64,000 bases of DNA from contig NZ_MDEB01000001.1 of assembly GCF_002939945.1 (NCBI RefSeq), positions 1,043,606-1,107,605 of the forward strand, written 5' to 3'. A program made the translations under genes and the position numbers. The DNA comes from Xanthomonas arboricola pv. populi (GTDB lineage: Bacteria > Pseudomonadota > Gammaproteobacteria > Xanthomonadales > Xanthomonadaceae). Shown here one piece after another: positions 37,399 to 49,445 of the stretch. Every line of letters starts with the position of its first letter. Within the stretch, counting starts at the first letter, position 1. Below the pieces are notes generated by a model. It had not been told where the DNA came from, ran no database searches, and saw only the letters and a list, made by a program, of their open reading frames with translations.

Positions 37399-37539
37399 AG
37401 AGCGGCTAACAAACCTGCTGCGCGGCCGCCAGGCGAGCGCGGTCGGTGCCCGGAACGGCATGTACCACGCGTACGCTCCGGTCCTGAGCGCGGCGCCCGC
37501 ACTCACCTGACACCGCCCGCTAGTTTTATTAGCCGCTCT
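37399..37539. mobile_element. MITE-like element, 141 bp
   Basis: Terminal inverted repeats of about 17 bp, AGAGCGGCTAACAAACC at the left and the complement of AGAGCGGCTAATAAAAC at the right (15 of 17 match). The interior is GC-rich and has no ORF. The form fits a non-autonomous transposable element; no clear target-site duplication is seen. Confidence 0.55.
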
Positions 37540-37642
37540 TCATCCGATTGCAGCGGCAACGTGCCTGCATTGGCTGCGAGGCAATGAGCCGTATCGTCTC
37601 CGAGGATCCTGGGCCACGCGCCTCCTAGGTGACGCCTGCAAG

Positions 37643-38161
37643 CTACGCGGCAAGCCGGCCCATGATCTGCGTGACCGCCTGCTGCGGGCTCAGCACGGCG
37701 CTGTCGATCACCCAATGCGGCTCGGTCCACGCCACGTAGTCATGCACGAGCACGGAGGACCAATCCGGCACGCGCAATCCGGGCACCTCGCTCTGCCGCG
37801 ATTCCACGCGCTGCCGATGCGCATTGCGATCGCTGCACACTACCTCGATCTCCAGCAAGCGGCTGCGTGCGCGACGAGCCACATCACGCCACGCTTCACG
37901 GGTGACCGGCAATGGGTTCACGCAGTCGGCGACCACCACGTGGCCCTGCTGCAGATTGGCCTCGGCAAGCGCGTAAGCGGTCATGTAGCCGGCGGGTCCG
38001 ACGTCGTTGGCGAGTGCACCACTGTCGCGTAGTGACTGCTCGATCGTATCGATGCGCAAGTAAAACGCGGTGCATTGCGTCAGTAGCGCCTGGGCAATGG
38101 AACTCTTGCCGACGCCTGGCAATCCGCCGAACACCACCAAGATCGCTGACTGTACGGTCAC
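37643..38161 (-). CDS. P-loop kinase (AAA/zeta-toxin-like)
   Basis: 172 residues. Walker A motif GLPGVGKSS at residues 12-20, then YLRIDTIEQSLRDSG and VVADCVNPLPVTREAWRDVA, a layout of small P-loop nucleoside- or sugar-kinase-like proteins. GTG start; it overlaps the stop of the Nudix gene by four bases (GTGA), implying translational coupling. Substrate not deducible. Confidence 0.75.
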   Translation of the reverse strand: MTVQSAILVVFGGLPGVGKSSIAQALLTQCTAFYLRIDTIEQSLRDSGALANDVGPAGYMTAYALAEANLQQGHVVVADCVNPLPVTREAWRDVARRARSRLLEIEVVCSDRNAHRQRVESRQSEVPGLRVPDWSSVLVHDYVAWTEPHWVIDSAVLSPQQAVTQIMGRLAA

Positions 38162-39105
38162 TGCGGCCACAGCGCGCGAATCGCCGCGATGCCTTGCGCG
38201 CCATGCGAACGTGCTTCGCGCAGGTCGTCGACCTGCATGCCGCCGAGTGCGTAGATCGGTAAGCAGACCTGCTCGCGCAAGCGTTCGAACCCGTCCCATC
38301 CCAACGGTGTCGCACCCGGGTGCGAGGCGGTCGCCTGCACCGGCCCCAGCACCGCGAAATCGCAGCCAAGACGCTGGGCGTGGCGCAGGTCTTCCAGCCC
38401 ATGACACGAAGCGGCGACCAGATGTTCTGCCGGCAACGGGCGCTCCTGCAGGCAGGCCAATTGCTCCGAGCCCAGATGCACGCCGATGCCGAGTTCGCCG
38501 GCCAGTGCGATGTCGCGGTTGAGCAACAGCTGCGCGCGGGTACGGCCGCGCAGGCGCATCGCCTGTTGCAGTAAGGCCTGCCAGCGCGCCGGTTCGACCT
38601 GCCGCGCACGCAACTGGATGCGCGTGATGCCGTCCTGCAGCGCACGCTCCAGGCCTTCCAGCCACAGCGCGTCATCGTCCGGCTCGGGCGTGATCAGATA
38701 GCGGTCGGGCTGGCGCAGCACACCGACCACCGGCACGTCGGCCGGCGGCATCGAATAACGGGCCAGCTTGTCTGCGGCCACCCAGGTCATCGCCTGGCCT
38801 TCGCGGCCGCGCGGGCTGCCTTTCCATGCGGTGATGTTGCGCACTTCCAGGCGCAGCCGCTTGTCCGGGTACAACTGCGGCACGTCCATCAGCCACCCGC
38901 CGACCTGCGCCTCGATACCGAGCTCTTCGTTGAGTTCCCGCACCAGCGCCTGTTCGGAGGTTTCGCCAGGTTCGCGCTTGCCGCCCGGAAATTCCCACAG
39001 GCCGGGCATGTCGCGGGTTTCGGTACGGCGGGTCAGCAGGATGCGGCCGCGGGCGTCGGTGATCACGCCGGCAACGACGTGGATGGATCTCAGAGAATCG
39101 GGCAT
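38158..39105 (-). CDS. Nudix hydrolase fused to a ThiE/TenI-like domain
   Basis: 315 residues. Residues 1-130 are a MutT-type Nudix domain: the Nudix box is complete, GKREPGETSEQALVREL followed by NEELGI. Residues of about 140-315 are a thiamine-phosphate-synthase-like TIM barrel: QLRARQVEPARWQALLQQAM, ELGIGVHLGSEQL, AASCHGLEDLRHAQ and CDFAVLGPVQATASHPGATP. Such fusions are common in gammaproteobacteria; the first domain probably cleans 8-oxo-dGTP, the second's activity is unproved. The ATG at 39105 is chosen because upstream the frame is only translated heptamer repeat. Confidence 0.9.
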   Translation of the reverse strand: MPDSLRSIHVVAGVITDARGRILLTRRTETRDMPGLWEFPGGKREPGETSEQALVRELNEELGIEAQVGGWLMDVPQLYPDKRLRLEVRNITAWKGSPRGREGQAMTWVAADKLARYSMPPADVPVVGVLRQPDRYLITPEPDDDALWLEGLERALQDGITRIQLRARQVEPARWQALLQQAMRLRGRTRAQLLLNRDIALAGELGIGVHLGSEQLACLQERPLPAEHLVAASCHGLEDLRHAQRLGCDFAVLGPVQATASHPGATPLGWDGFERLREQVCLPIYALGGMQVDDLREARSHGAQGIAAIRALWPQ

Positions 39106-39159
39106 GGGCACAAGAGTGCCGCGAGTGAGCCGTTCAGCGCAATCGCTTGAGGGCGGGGA

Positions 39160-39271
39160 ATGGAGATTCGGGAATCGGGAATCGGTTGAAGCACACACCA
39201 TGCCCGCCTTTGCAATTCCCCATTCCCGATTCCCCATTCCCGATTCCCGATTCCCGATTCCCGATTCACGC
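39160..39271. repeat. Inverted GGGAATC heptamer array
   Basis: Two to three GGGAATC units (near 39171-39185), a 35-base middle, then about six units in reverse complement (GATTCCC/CATTCCC) up to the VOC stop. The two arms can pair into a long hairpin. Confidence 0.85.
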
Positions 39272-39640
39272 CTACAGCGGATGCCCGATGCGCCACAGCA
39301 CTCCACTGGGATCGTGCAGGGTGAAATCGCGTGCGCCCCATGGCCGATCTTCCGGCACGCTGCACGTCACCCCGAACCGCTCGTCCAGGCCGGTGTCGTG
39401 CACGTGCTGCCACCAGCCGTCGGCATCGTCCACCCACAAGTGCAGCATCAGGTTCTCGGCCAATTCGCGCAGGTAGAAATCCTGCAGCAGAAACGCGCAA
39501 TGCGTGCCATGCCGGAAGCAGGTGACATTGCCCACCTCGTCTTCCTGCACGAAGCCCAGCGCGCGGTAGAACCGCTGCGACAGCGCGTAGTCGCGCGCAG
39601 GCACGAACACCTTCAATTGCTGGCTGGACAGCAGCGCCAT
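39272..39640 (-). CDS. VOC-superfamily protein (glyoxalase/bleomycin-resistance fold)
   Basis: 122 residues: MALLSSQQLKVFVPARDYAL, SQRFYRALGFVQEDEVGNVT, LMLHLWVDDADGWWQHV and the end FTLHDPSGVLWRIGHPL, the beta-alpha-beta-beta-beta module of the VOC superfamily. The usual His/Glu metal positions are not complete in a single module, so it probably dimerises. Could be a dioxygenase, glyoxalase or drug-binding protein. Confidence 0.85.
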   Translation of the reverse strand: MALLSSQQLKVFVPARDYALSQRFYRALGFVQEDEVGNVTCFRHGTHCAFLLQDFYLRELAENLMLHLWVDDADGWWQHVHDTGLDERFGVTCSVPEDRPWGARDFTLHDPSGVLWRIGHPL

Positions 39641-40048
39641 GACCGCACTCCCCGCAGGACGTGGATCGAGCATACGCCCCGCAGTGGCGCAGGCGGGGAA
39701 GCCTGCGTGCAGCGGGCCCAGTTGGCGCCCGTGCGCGATGGACAAGCGTGTGGCAAACCTGCCAGGCCAAGGCTCACCCGGAAAGAGCTCGCCGAGCTGG
39801 TCGCGAACTCTTCTGGCGTCTATGCCATGGTTTCCAGAGGTTGCCTGGCGACCATGCAAGCAATGCCGTTGACAGGGAGGCCATTGGCAGGAAGCTGGCC
39901 AAAGGCAAACGGAATCTGAGCGTGGCCTCGCATCCGGCCGGCAACATCCCCTTTCCTGCTTCTCAGGACCCCATAGGGATCCGATCCGTAAGCAGAGCCC
40001 CCTTGGTAAGGGGCGCGCCAAAGGCGCGGGGATCGGAGGAGTGCCGTG
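39641..40048. other. Intergenic between the VOC gene and secA
   Basis: No gene supported. The last 60 bases carry CCCCTTGGTAAGGGGCGCGC, a local hairpin, leading into the hairpins downstream of secA. Confidence 0.4.
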
Positions 40049-40101
40049 CACCAAGGGTCCGCCATGCGGATCCTTGGTGTGCAGCCCGCTTCGCGGGCTG
40101 C
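40049..40101 (-). terminator. Two hairpins downstream of secA
   Basis: 40049-40079 pairs CACCAAGG with CCTTGGTG plus an inner 6-bp stem; 40081-40101 pairs GCAGCCCGC with GCGGGCTGC around TT. Both follow secA in its direction of transcription; no T run, so termination may need Rho. Confidence 0.5.
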
Positions 40102-40118
40102 ACCACGGTCAACTCAGC

Positions 40119-42857
<2,739 letters not shown>

Positions 42858-42920
42858 TGAAGAAACCGGTTGAAAAGGAACGGTTTGACCGACGCCGGTC
42901 CCCAAGACCCGGCCGCCGTA

Positions 42921-42949
42921 AACGAAACAGGGCGCACTGCGCCCTGTCG
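42921..42949 (-). terminator. Terminator of the M23 peptidase gene
   Basis: Nine-bp stem ACAGGGCGC/GCGCCCTGT with a 3-base loop. Read on the minus strand it is followed by TTTCGTTT. It lies 65 bases after the M23 stop and 64 bases before secA, so secA needs its own promoter or read-through. Confidence 0.8.
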
Positions 42950-43012
42950 ATGGCAACACCCTATTGTAGCTTGGGGCGGGCCTTCACGAATCAAGCACCA
43001 CCCGCGCCGTCG

Positions 43013-43957
43013 TCAACCGCGCCCGCGCCGGCCCACCGGCGTGTTGGTATCGCCGAGGAACTTGCGCGGGTTGACCACCCGCCCGTCCGCCCACACCTCG
43101 AAATGCACGTGCGCGCCGGTGGAGCGGCCGCTGGATCCGGCCCTGGCCACCTGCTGGCCGGCGCGCACCAGGTCGCCCACCTTCACCACCAGGCGCGAAT
43201 TGTGCGCATAGCGGGTCACGTAGCCGTTGCCGTGATCCACTTCGACCACGTTGCCGTAGCCACCGCGCACGCCGGCATAGCTGACCACGCCATCGGCGAC
43301 CGACATCACCGGGTCGCCCACGTTGGCGTGGAAGTCCACCCCCTTGTGGAAGGCCGAACCACCGTCGAACGGATCGGCGCGACCGCCGAAGCCGGAGGTG
43401 ATGTAGGTGTTGCGGATCGGCACCCGAGAGGGCACCGAATTCTGTTCGAGCTGATGATCGAACATCAGCGCGGCCAGCACGTTCAGTTGCTGGCCGGAGG
43501 CGGAGAACTGCTGTTCGACCTGCCCCAGCGTCTGCTTGAGCGACTCGACCGGCATGTCGCTGACCGGCTCATCGCCGCCACCGACGCCGACCGGCGCGTC
43601 GAAGTCGAACTCGCCGTCCTTCAGCTTGCCCATCTCGGTCAGCCGCTCGCCCAGTGCATTGAGACGGGTGGCCTGCGCCTGCAGCTCGCCCATGCGCGCG
43701 GCCAGTGCGTTGACCTGCGCCTGCGAGGCGCGCTGCGCCTGGGCCAGCTCGGCCTGTTGCCGGGCAACCTTGGCCTGCAACGCGGAATTGGTCACCATGC
43801 CGGTGGCCGTGCTGGCACCGACGCCGATCAACATGCCCAGCCCAAGCACGGCGCCGAGGACTACCATCGGTCGATCCGCGGCAAAGCCCTGGAACTGTCG
43901 GGCCAACCGTTGCGCCCGGGTTTCGCGAGATTTGATTACAACTTTCTTCAACGCCAT
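43013..43957 (-). CDS. M23 (LytM-type) peptidoglycan peptidase, membrane-anchored
   Basis: 314 residues. One N-terminal membrane helix (MVVLGAVLGLGMLIGVGAST) after a basic cytosolic start; then a coiled coil (QAKVARQQAELAQAQRASQA, about residues 60-115). The M23 domain comes at the end: GFGGRADPFDGGSAFHKGVD with the His and Asp zinc ligands, YGNVVEVDHGNGYVTRYAHN, and STGAHVHFEVWADGRVVNP with the final HxH. Layout as in envelope LytM proteins that cut cross-links or activate amidases. It starts directly against dciA (CAT|ATG, no base between). Confidence 0.92.
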   Translation of the reverse strand: MALKKVVIKSRETRAQRLARQFQGFAADRPMVVLGAVLGLGMLIGVGASTATGMVTNSALQAKVARQQAELAQAQRASQAQVNALAARMGELQAQATRLNALGERLTEMGKLKDGEFDFDAPVGVGGGDEPVSDMPVESLKQTLGQVEQQFSASGQQLNVLAALMFDHQLEQNSVPSRVPIRNTYITSGFGGRADPFDGGSAFHKGVDFHANVGDPVMSVADGVVSYAGVRGGYGNVVEVDHGNGYVTRYAHNSRLVVKVGDLVRAGQQVARAGSSGRSTGAHVHFEVWADGRVVNPRKFLGDTNTPVGRRGRG

Positions 43958-44404
43958 ATGAGTGTCATGTCCAAGCCCAAGTCCAACGCACGCAACCCTT
44001 CCGTTCCACAACCGGCCATCGAGGCCGCGTTGGGTGAAAAGGCTGGCGACCCCTTGCGCCGCGCCTTGTGGCTCGATGCGCTGGACCGGCAGTTGCGCCC
44101 CCTGTTACCGCCTCATCTGGTCACCCGTTGCCGGCTGGCCAATGTCCGAGACGAACAGCTGGTTTTTCTGGTTGATTCACCTGTCTGGCATGCCAAGCTG
44201 CGACTTGCCGAGACCCAATTACTGGATGCCGCCCGATCCATCGGACTGAAGGCCACCGCAGTGACCATCAAGACCATCACCACCCCGCTGCATTCCCCAA
44301 TGCAGCAGAATCGCGAGCGGCCACGCCCCGTGTCGGAGGCCACGCACAGAGGTCTGCGCGATGCACTGGCCTCCCTGCAGGACGTCCCACCCACCAAACG
44401 GTGA
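43958..44404 (+). CDS. dciA: DciA-type replicative helicase loader (DUF721)
   Basis: 148 residues, DUF721 core LDRQLRPLLPPHLVTRCRLA, DEQLVFLVDSPVWHAKLRLA and ETQLLDAARSIGL, followed by a basic disordered tail (MQQNRERPRPVSEATHRGL). DciA loads DnaB helicase in bacteria without DnaC, and in Pseudomonas it also lies between secA and lpxC, supporting the name. ATG 43958 abuts the divergent M23 start; ATG 43967 is an alternative. The only plus-strand gene between secA and mraZ. Confidence 0.85.
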   Translation: MSVMSKPKSNARNPSVPQPAIEAALGEKAGDPLRRALWLDALDRQLRPLLPPHLVTRCRLANVRDEQLVFLVDSPVWHAKLRLAETQLLDAARSIGLKATAVTIKTITTPLHSPMQQNRERPRPVSEATHRGLRDALASLQDVPPTKR

Positions 44405-44590
44405 GGTCCGTACCGCCTGTGCGAAGCGGCCGTCGCAGCGTGAAAGAATTGCGAAGACCGCGCACGACCCGACGCATCCTAGCGGGCCCCAGCCACGCAG
44501 GAGTTAGAGAATTCTTAAATAAAAGTTAAGAATGGGCCGGAAATTCGATGGAGTTCACACTTCGAACGCCAACTGCGGCATTCCCCGACA

Positions 44591-45502
44591 TCAGGCGTAG
44601 ACGGGGCTGGCGTAGGTGACCGGCGGTTGTACGGTGCCATCGGGGAAGCTGACCCATTCCCAGGCGGCCTGATCCGCCAGCAGCGCGCGCACCAGCTTGT
44701 TGTTGAGCGCGTGGCCGGATTTGAAGCCTTCGTAGGCGCCCAGGATGGCGCCGCCGGCCAGATACAGGTCGCCGATGGCGTCCAGGATCTTGTGCCGCAC
44801 GAATTCGTTGGTGTAACGCAGGCCGTCCTCGTTGAGCACGCGGAACTCGTCCAGCACGATGGCGTTGTCCATCGACCCGCCCAGGCCCAGATTGCGCTCG
44901 CGCATGTATTCGAGGTCGCGCATGAAGCCGAAGGTCCGGGCGCGCGAGATTTCCTTGACGTAAGCCGAGGTGGAGAACTCGATTTCCTGGCGCGACTGCT
45001 TGGCCGGGATCATCGGGTGATTGAATTCGATGGTGAAGCCGAGCTTGTAGCCTTCGTATGGCTCGAAGCGCGCGACCTTGTCGCCCTCGCGCACTTCCAC
45101 CGTCTGCGTGATGCGGATGAAGCGCTTGGCCTTGTTCTGCTCGACGATGCCCGCCGACTGCAGCAGGAACACGAACGGGCCGGAGGAGCCGTCCATGATC
45201 GGCAGCTCGGCCGACGACAGTTCGACGATGACGTTGTCCACACCCAGACCGGCCAGCGCCGACATCAGGTGCTCGACGGTCTGGATCTTGGCCCCATTGC
45301 AGGTCAGGCCGGTGCACAGCGTGGTCTCGGTGACCAGTTCGGCATCGGCGGGGACTTCGACGATCGGCTCCAGATCCACGCGCCGGAACACCACGCCATG
45401 ATCGACCGGAGCCGGTCGTAGCGTCATGTACACCTTGTCGCCACTGTGCAGGCCGACGCCGGTGGCGCGAATGGTGTTCTTGAGAGTGCGTTGCTGGGTC
45501 AT
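44591..45502 (-). CDS. lpxC: UDP-3-O-acyl-N-acetylglucosamine deacetylase
   Basis: 303-residue zinc amidase, the committed step of lipid A synthesis. Zinc and catalytic residues are visible: [16 protein letters not shown] (His), [36 protein letters not shown], and [17 protein letters not shown] (His and Asp). Normal length. Last gene of the dcw block; separated from ftsZ by 230 bases containing a terminator, so it probably has its own promoter. Confidence 0.98.
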   Translation of the reverse strand: MTQQRTLKNTIRATGVGLHSGDKVYMTLRPAPVDHGVVFRRVDLEPIVEVPADAELVTETTLCTGLTCNGAKIQTVEHLMSALAGLGVDNVIVELSSAELPIMDGSSGPFVFLLQSAGIVEQNKAKRFIRITQTVEVREGDKVARFEPYEGYKLGFTIEFNHPMIPAKQSRQEIEFSTSAYVKEISRARTFGFMRDLEYMRERNLGLGGSMDNAIVLDEFRVLNEDGLRYTNEFVRHKILDAIGDLYLAGGAILGAYEGFKSGHALNNKLVRALLADQAAWEWVSFPDGTVQPPVTYASPVYA

Positions 45503-45624
45503 ATGCGAAGTCTGGATGAACGATGCAGACAGACGCTGAACCGGCTGTCTAATCCGTTGAGATTATCCGAATTTTAACAAGTCGCGCGTGACGGGAACTG
45601 TAATTCCCGGGTCACGCAACTGCA

Positions 45625-45654
45625 AAAGCTGCCGGATCGTGGCCGATCCGGCAG
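45625..45654 (-). terminator. Terminator between ftsZ and lpxC
   Basis: Ten-bp stem CTGCCGGATC/GATCCGGCAG with a 6-base loop, followed on the minus strand by CTTTTGC. It lies 80 bases after the ftsZ stop. Confidence 0.82.
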
Positions 45655-45734
45655 AAAGGACATGGCACAGCACCCCCGAGGCGAACCCCGGGGCAGGACG
45701 GGCCGCGCCGCCGTAGCGACGCGACCGACGATCC

Positions 45735-46973
45735 TCAGTCGGCCTGGCGGCGCAGGAACGCCGGGATATCCAGGTAGTCGTTGGGCAGCTCTGCGGCCGG
45801 CGCAGCGGAACCGCCGCCGTTGTTGCTGCCGTTGCCGGCCGAGTCGCTGCTCGGACGACGCAGGCCCAGGCCCATGCTGCCGCCGACGGCCTTGGACACC
45901 GCATCGCCGCCGCTGGTGTCGAAATCGCCGAACTCCGGCTGGCCGGTGGTGGCGTTGCGCACCAACTTGATCGGCGCGCGCTGGTCCGGACGCTGGGTCT
46001 GGCGTGCAACCGCACGGTTCAGGCCCGTGGCCACCACGGTGACGCGCACTTCGTCCTGCATGTCCGGATCAAGCACGGTACCGACGACCACGGTCGCATC
46101 TTCCGAGGCGAACGCCTCGATGGTGCGGCCGATCTCGTCGAACTCGGACATGGTGAAGTCCGGGCCGGCGGTGATGTTGACCAGGATGCCGTTGGCACCG
46201 GCCAGGTTGACGTCGTCCAGCAGCGGGTTCTGGATGGCGGCTTCGGCAGCGGCCTGCGCGCGATCGTCGCCGCGTGCCGACCCGGTGCCCATCATGGCCA
46301 GTCCCATTTCCGACATCACGGTGCGCACGTCGGCGAAGTCGACGTTGATCAGACCCGGACGCACGATCAGATCGGCGATGCCCTGCACGGCGCCCTGCAG
46401 CACGTCGTTGGCAGCGCGGAAGGCCTGGATCATGGTCGCATTGCGGCCGAGTACGGTGATCAGCTTTTCATTGGGGATGGTGATCAGCGAGTCGCAATGC
46501 TGGCTCAGTTCCTCGATGCCCTTCAGCGCGACCTGCATGCGGCGACGGCCTTCGAACGGGAACGGCTTGGTGACCACGGCAACGGTCAGGATGCCCATTT
46601 CCTTGGCCAGCTGCGCCACCACCGGCGCCGCGCCGGTACCGGTGCCGCCGCCCATGCCGGCGGTGATGAACACCATGTCCGCACCCTGCAGCGCGTCCAT
46701 GATGCGTTCGCGATCTTCCAGCGCAGCCTGACGGCCGACTTCCGGATTGGCGCCGGCGCCCAGGCCCTTGGTCACGTTGGTGCCGAGCTGCAGCTGCAAC
46801 TTGGCGCCGCAGTTCTTGATCGCCTGCGAGTCGGTGTTGGCGGTGATGAACTCCACGCCATCGACATTGGTGTTGACCATGTGCGCGACCGCGTTGCCGC
46901 CGCCGCCGCCCACGCCAACGACCTTGATTACCGCATTGGGAGCCATCTTTTCGATCAGTTCAAAATGTGCCAT
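45735..46973 (-). CDS. ftsZ: Cell division GTPase FtsZ
   Basis: 412 residues; tubulin-like GTPase forming the division ring. Tubulin signature [13 protein letters not shown] (residues 107-119), [16 protein letters not shown], and the T7 loop [15 protein letters not shown] Gly/Ser/Asn-rich linker follows, then the C-terminal peptide [15 protein letters not shown] that binds FtsA and ZipA. AGAGGA lies 7 bases before the ATG, which separates it from heptamer-derived sequence upstream. Coming 291 bases after ftsA with repeats between, it may be served by a promoter in ftsA or ftsQ. Confidence 0.99.
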   Translation of the reverse strand: MAHFELIEKMAPNAVIKVVGVGGGGGNAVAHMVNTNVDGVEFITANTDSQAIKNCGAKLQLQLGTNVTKGLGAGANPEVGRQAALEDRERIMDALQGADMVFITAGMGGGTGTGAAPVVAQLAKEMGILTVAVVTKPFPFEGRRRMQVALKGIEELSQHCDSLITIPNEKLITVLGRNATMIQAFRAANDVLQGAVQGIADLIVRPGLINVDFADVRTVMSEMGLAMMGTGSARGDDRAQAAAEAAIQNPLLDDVNLAGANGILVNITAGPDFTMSEFDEIGRTIEAFASEDATVVVGTVLDPDMQDEVRVTVVATGLNRAVARQTQRPDQRAPIKLVRNATTGQPEFGDFDTSGGDAVSKAVGGSMGLGLRRPSSDSAGNGSNNGGGSAAPAAELPNDYLDIPAFLRRQAD

Positions 46974-46989
46974 GTCAGTGTCCTCTTTA

Positions 46990-47275
46990 GATGCCGTGAA
47001 TGGGGAATCGGGAATGGGGAATCGGATTGCTCCGTTCGCCAGCCCAACACCCGCATGTCGGCGAATGTTGTTGTTTGAATGCCGGGAATGGGAGGTTGGG
47101 AATGGGGAATCGCAACAGCGAATCACCTCCACGCCAACCACTGCTTCCTCGGCGGAACCACAAAAAAAACTACGCCCTGCCCGCTCTCACCGCTCTCCAC
47201 GCAAACCTGCCGCAACCGCTTTGCCTTTGCTTCAACCAATTCTCGAATCCCGATTCCCGATTCTTCAGAATTCCC
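46990..47275. repeat. GGGAATC heptamer element between ftsA and ftsZ
   Basis: Arrays of GGGAATC/GGGAATG at 46993-47026 and 47082-47112 and the inverse units CGATTCCC at 47243-47262, with non-repeat DNA between. It fills the ftsA-ftsZ gap and ends at the last codons of ftsA. Confidence 0.8.
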
Positions 47276-48500
47276 CGCGATACCAATTCTTCAATTTTTT
47301 AAACAAACTCCCGGCCCGTCCGGTCGGGATCGACGGGCGACGCGGGTGTTCGATCTGGCTGCCCATCAGCAACAGGCCCACGCCGGAGGCGTGCACCGGG
47401 TTGCCGACGACTTCGCCCAGGCCGGTGACGTGCTGGGGAATGCCCACACGCACCGGCATCTGCAACATCTCTTCGGCCAGTTCGACCACGCCTTCCATCT
47501 TCGAGGCACCGCCGGTGAGCACCATGCCGGCGCGCACCATTTCCTCGAAACCGGAGCGGCGCAATTCGGCCTGCACCATTTCGAAGATTTCCTCGTAACG
47601 GCCCTGCACCGCCTGCGCGAGCGCATGCCGCGGCATGCGACGCGGCGGGCGGTCGCCCACCGACGGCACCTGGATGCTTTCCTCGGCGGTGGCCAGCTGC
47701 GCCAGCGCGCAGGCATAGCGCACCTTGATCTGCTCGGCTTCCGGGGTCGGCGTGCGCAGCATGTGCGCGATGTCGTTGGTGACGTGGTCGCCGGCGATGG
47801 GTAGCGATGCGGTGTGGCAGATCGCGCCCTGCACGTAGACCGCCAGGTCGGTGGTGCCGGCGCCGATATCCACCAGCACCACGCCCAGTTCGCGCTCGTC
47901 GGCGGTCAACACCGCCACACTGGAGGCCAGCGAGGACAGCACCAGGTCGTCCACCTGCAGGCCGCACTTCTGCACGCACTTGGTGATGTTGGCCGCGGCC
48001 GACTGCGCGCACACCACCAGATGCGCATGCACCTCCAGGCGCACGCCGGTCATGCCGACCGGATTGCGGATGCCTTCCTGCGAATCGTCCAGCACGTACT
48101 CGCGCGGGATCGCATGCAGGATGCGCTGGTCGGCGGGAATGGCCACGGCCTTGGCCGCATCCAGCACGCGCTCCAGATCGCTCCAGGTCACTTCGCCGTC
48201 GCGGATCGGCACGATGCCGGGCGAGTTCTTGCACTGCACGTGGTTGCCGGAAATCGACGCGTACACCGAGCGGATTTCGCAGCCGGCCATCAGCTCGGCC
48301 TCTTCCACCGCGCGCTGGATCGACTGCACGGTGGATTCGATGTCCACCACCACGCCGCGCTTGAGACCGCGCGATTCATGCGAACCGATGCCGATCACTT
48401 CGATCGGATTGCCGGGCGAATACTCGCCGACCAGCGCGACGACCTTGGAGGTGCCGATGTCCAGTCCAACGATGAGGGATTTGTCGCCTTTGCGGTTCAT
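47265..48500 (-). CDS. ftsA: Cell division protein FtsA
   Basis: 411-residue actin-like protein linking FtsZ to the membrane. N-terminal MNRKGDKSLIVGLDIGTSKV (phosphate 1), GVVVDIESTVQSIQRAVEEA in the 1C domain, VVLVDIGAGTTDLAVY (phosphate 2), MVLTGGASKMEGVVELAEEM (adenosine loop), and the membrane-targeting helix LFKKLKNWYRGEF at the end. ATG overlaps the ftsQ stop (ATGA). Confidence 0.98.
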   Translation of the reverse strand: MNRKGDKSLIVGLDIGTSKVVALVGEYSPGNPIEVIGIGSHESRGLKRGVVVDIESTVQSIQRAVEEAELMAGCEIRSVYASISGNHVQCKNSPGIVPIRDGEVTWSDLERVLDAAKAVAIPADQRILHAIPREYVLDDSQEGIRNPVGMTGVRLEVHAHLVVCAQSAAANITKCVQKCGLQVDDLVLSSLASSVAVLTADERELGVVLVDIGAGTTDLAVYVQGAICHTASLPIAGDHVTNDIAHMLRTPTPEAEQIKVRYACALAQLATAEESIQVPSVGDRPPRRMPRHALAQAVQGRYEEIFEMVQAELRRSGFEEMVRAGMVLTGGASKMEGVVELAEEMLQMPVRVGIPQHVTGLGEVVGNPVHASGVGLLLMGSQIEHPRRPSIPTGRAGSLFKKLKNWYRGEF

Positions 48501-49333
48501 GTCTTAAAGCCGGGAATAGGGAATAGCGAATGGGGAATGGTCAACAGCGGTGCACGGATGCGGGGAGAGTTCAGGACAAACGTGTGCGGCGCAGCGGGCG
48601 TCACTGGCTTCGGCTTTTTATCCGTTCCCGACTCCCCATTCTCCATTCGCCGTTCCACCGTAAAGCCGTTGGTGTAGCGCAGGTCGGCGCGGGCGATCGG
48701 GCGTTGCGGGTCGGCCAGCTGCGGCAGCACGCGGGCGAAACGCTGCAGGCGGGCGCGGGCGTCGTCGCGCCCGATCACGATCTGCACGCCGTTGCTCAGG
48801 CCCAGCGACCAGCTGCCGCGCGCATCCATTTCCAGACGCTCCACATCCAGCCCGGTCGGTGCGAACAGCGCGCGCGATTCGTTGTAGAGCGCCACCACAT
48901 CCTGCGTCTTGCTGTCCGGGCCGCCGAGTTGCGGCAACTTGAAATCCTTCAACGACGGCGGAGTGCGGAACAACCGGCCCTGCTCGGACAACATGCGGTC
49001 GGTGCCCCAGCGCGCGAACGGCTTGTGCTCGGTGACGTGCACTTCCAGCACGTCCGGCCAACGCTTGCGCACCTGCGCACTTTCCACCCACGGCAAGCGC
49101 GCGATGGCGTCCTGCGCATTCTGCAACTTCACCGCAAAAAAGCCCGAGCGCGCATACGGCAAGACCACTGCACGCAACTCTTCGGCCGGCACCCGCTTGA
49201 AGTCGCCCGACACCCGCAACCGCGCCAACGGCCAACGCTCGGCACCGACCCAACCATTGAGCACAGCCACCACCGGCAACGCGACCAGCGCCACCGCCAG
49301 CAACCACGCCAGGATGCGCAGGGTGGCGTTCAT
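48497..49333 (-). CDS. ftsQ: Cell division protein FtsQ
   Basis: 278-residue bitopic protein of the divisome. One helix (LLAVALVALPVVAVLNGWV), a POTRA domain (LRVSGDFKRVPAEELRAVVL, LPWVESAQVRKRWPDVLEVH) and the FtsQ domain to DLRYTNGFTVERR near residue 227. The last 50 residues (MENGESGTDKKPKPV and IPHSLFPIPGFKT) are not FtsQ-like; they are translated GGGAATC repeat and adjoining DNA. The stop still overlaps the ftsA ATG. Confidence 0.94.
   Translation of the reverse strand: MNATLRILAWLLAVALVALPVVAVLNGWVGAERWPLARLRVSGDFKRVPAEELRAVVLPYARSGFFAVKLQNAQDAIARLPWVESAQVRKRWPDVLEVHVTEHKPFARWGTDRMLSEQGRLFRTPPSLKDFKLPQLGGPDSKTQDVVALYNESRALFAPTGLDVERLEMDARGSWSLGLSNGVQIVIGRDDARARLQRFARVLPQLADPQRPIARADLRYTNGFTVERRMENGESGTDKKPKPVTPAAPHTFVLNSPRIRAPLLTIPHSLFPIPGFKT
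48508..48660. repeat. GGGAATC heptamer element inside the 3' end of ftsQ
   Basis: Units GGGAATAGGGAATAG and GGGGAATGG at 48513-48540, and inverse units TTCCCGACTCCCCATTC at 48626-48643, enclosing about 85 bases. Fully within ftsQ codons. Confidence 0.75.
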
Positions 49334-49349
49334 GCGCGCGCTCCGCGCG

Positions 49350-49443
49350 CGGGAATGGGGAATCGGGAATAGGGAATCGTCAACAGCGGCGCACTGCCGG
49401 CTGTCGCTTTTGCGATTCCCGATTCCCGATTCCCCATTCCCGG
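49350..49443. repeat. GGGAATC heptamer hairpin between ddlB and ftsQ
   Basis: Left arm of four units (GGGAATGGGGAATCGGGAAT), middle of about 35 bases, right arm of four inverse units (GATTCCCGATTCCCGATTCC). Arms can pair over about 28 bases. Confidence 0.88.
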
Positions 49444-49445
49444 CG

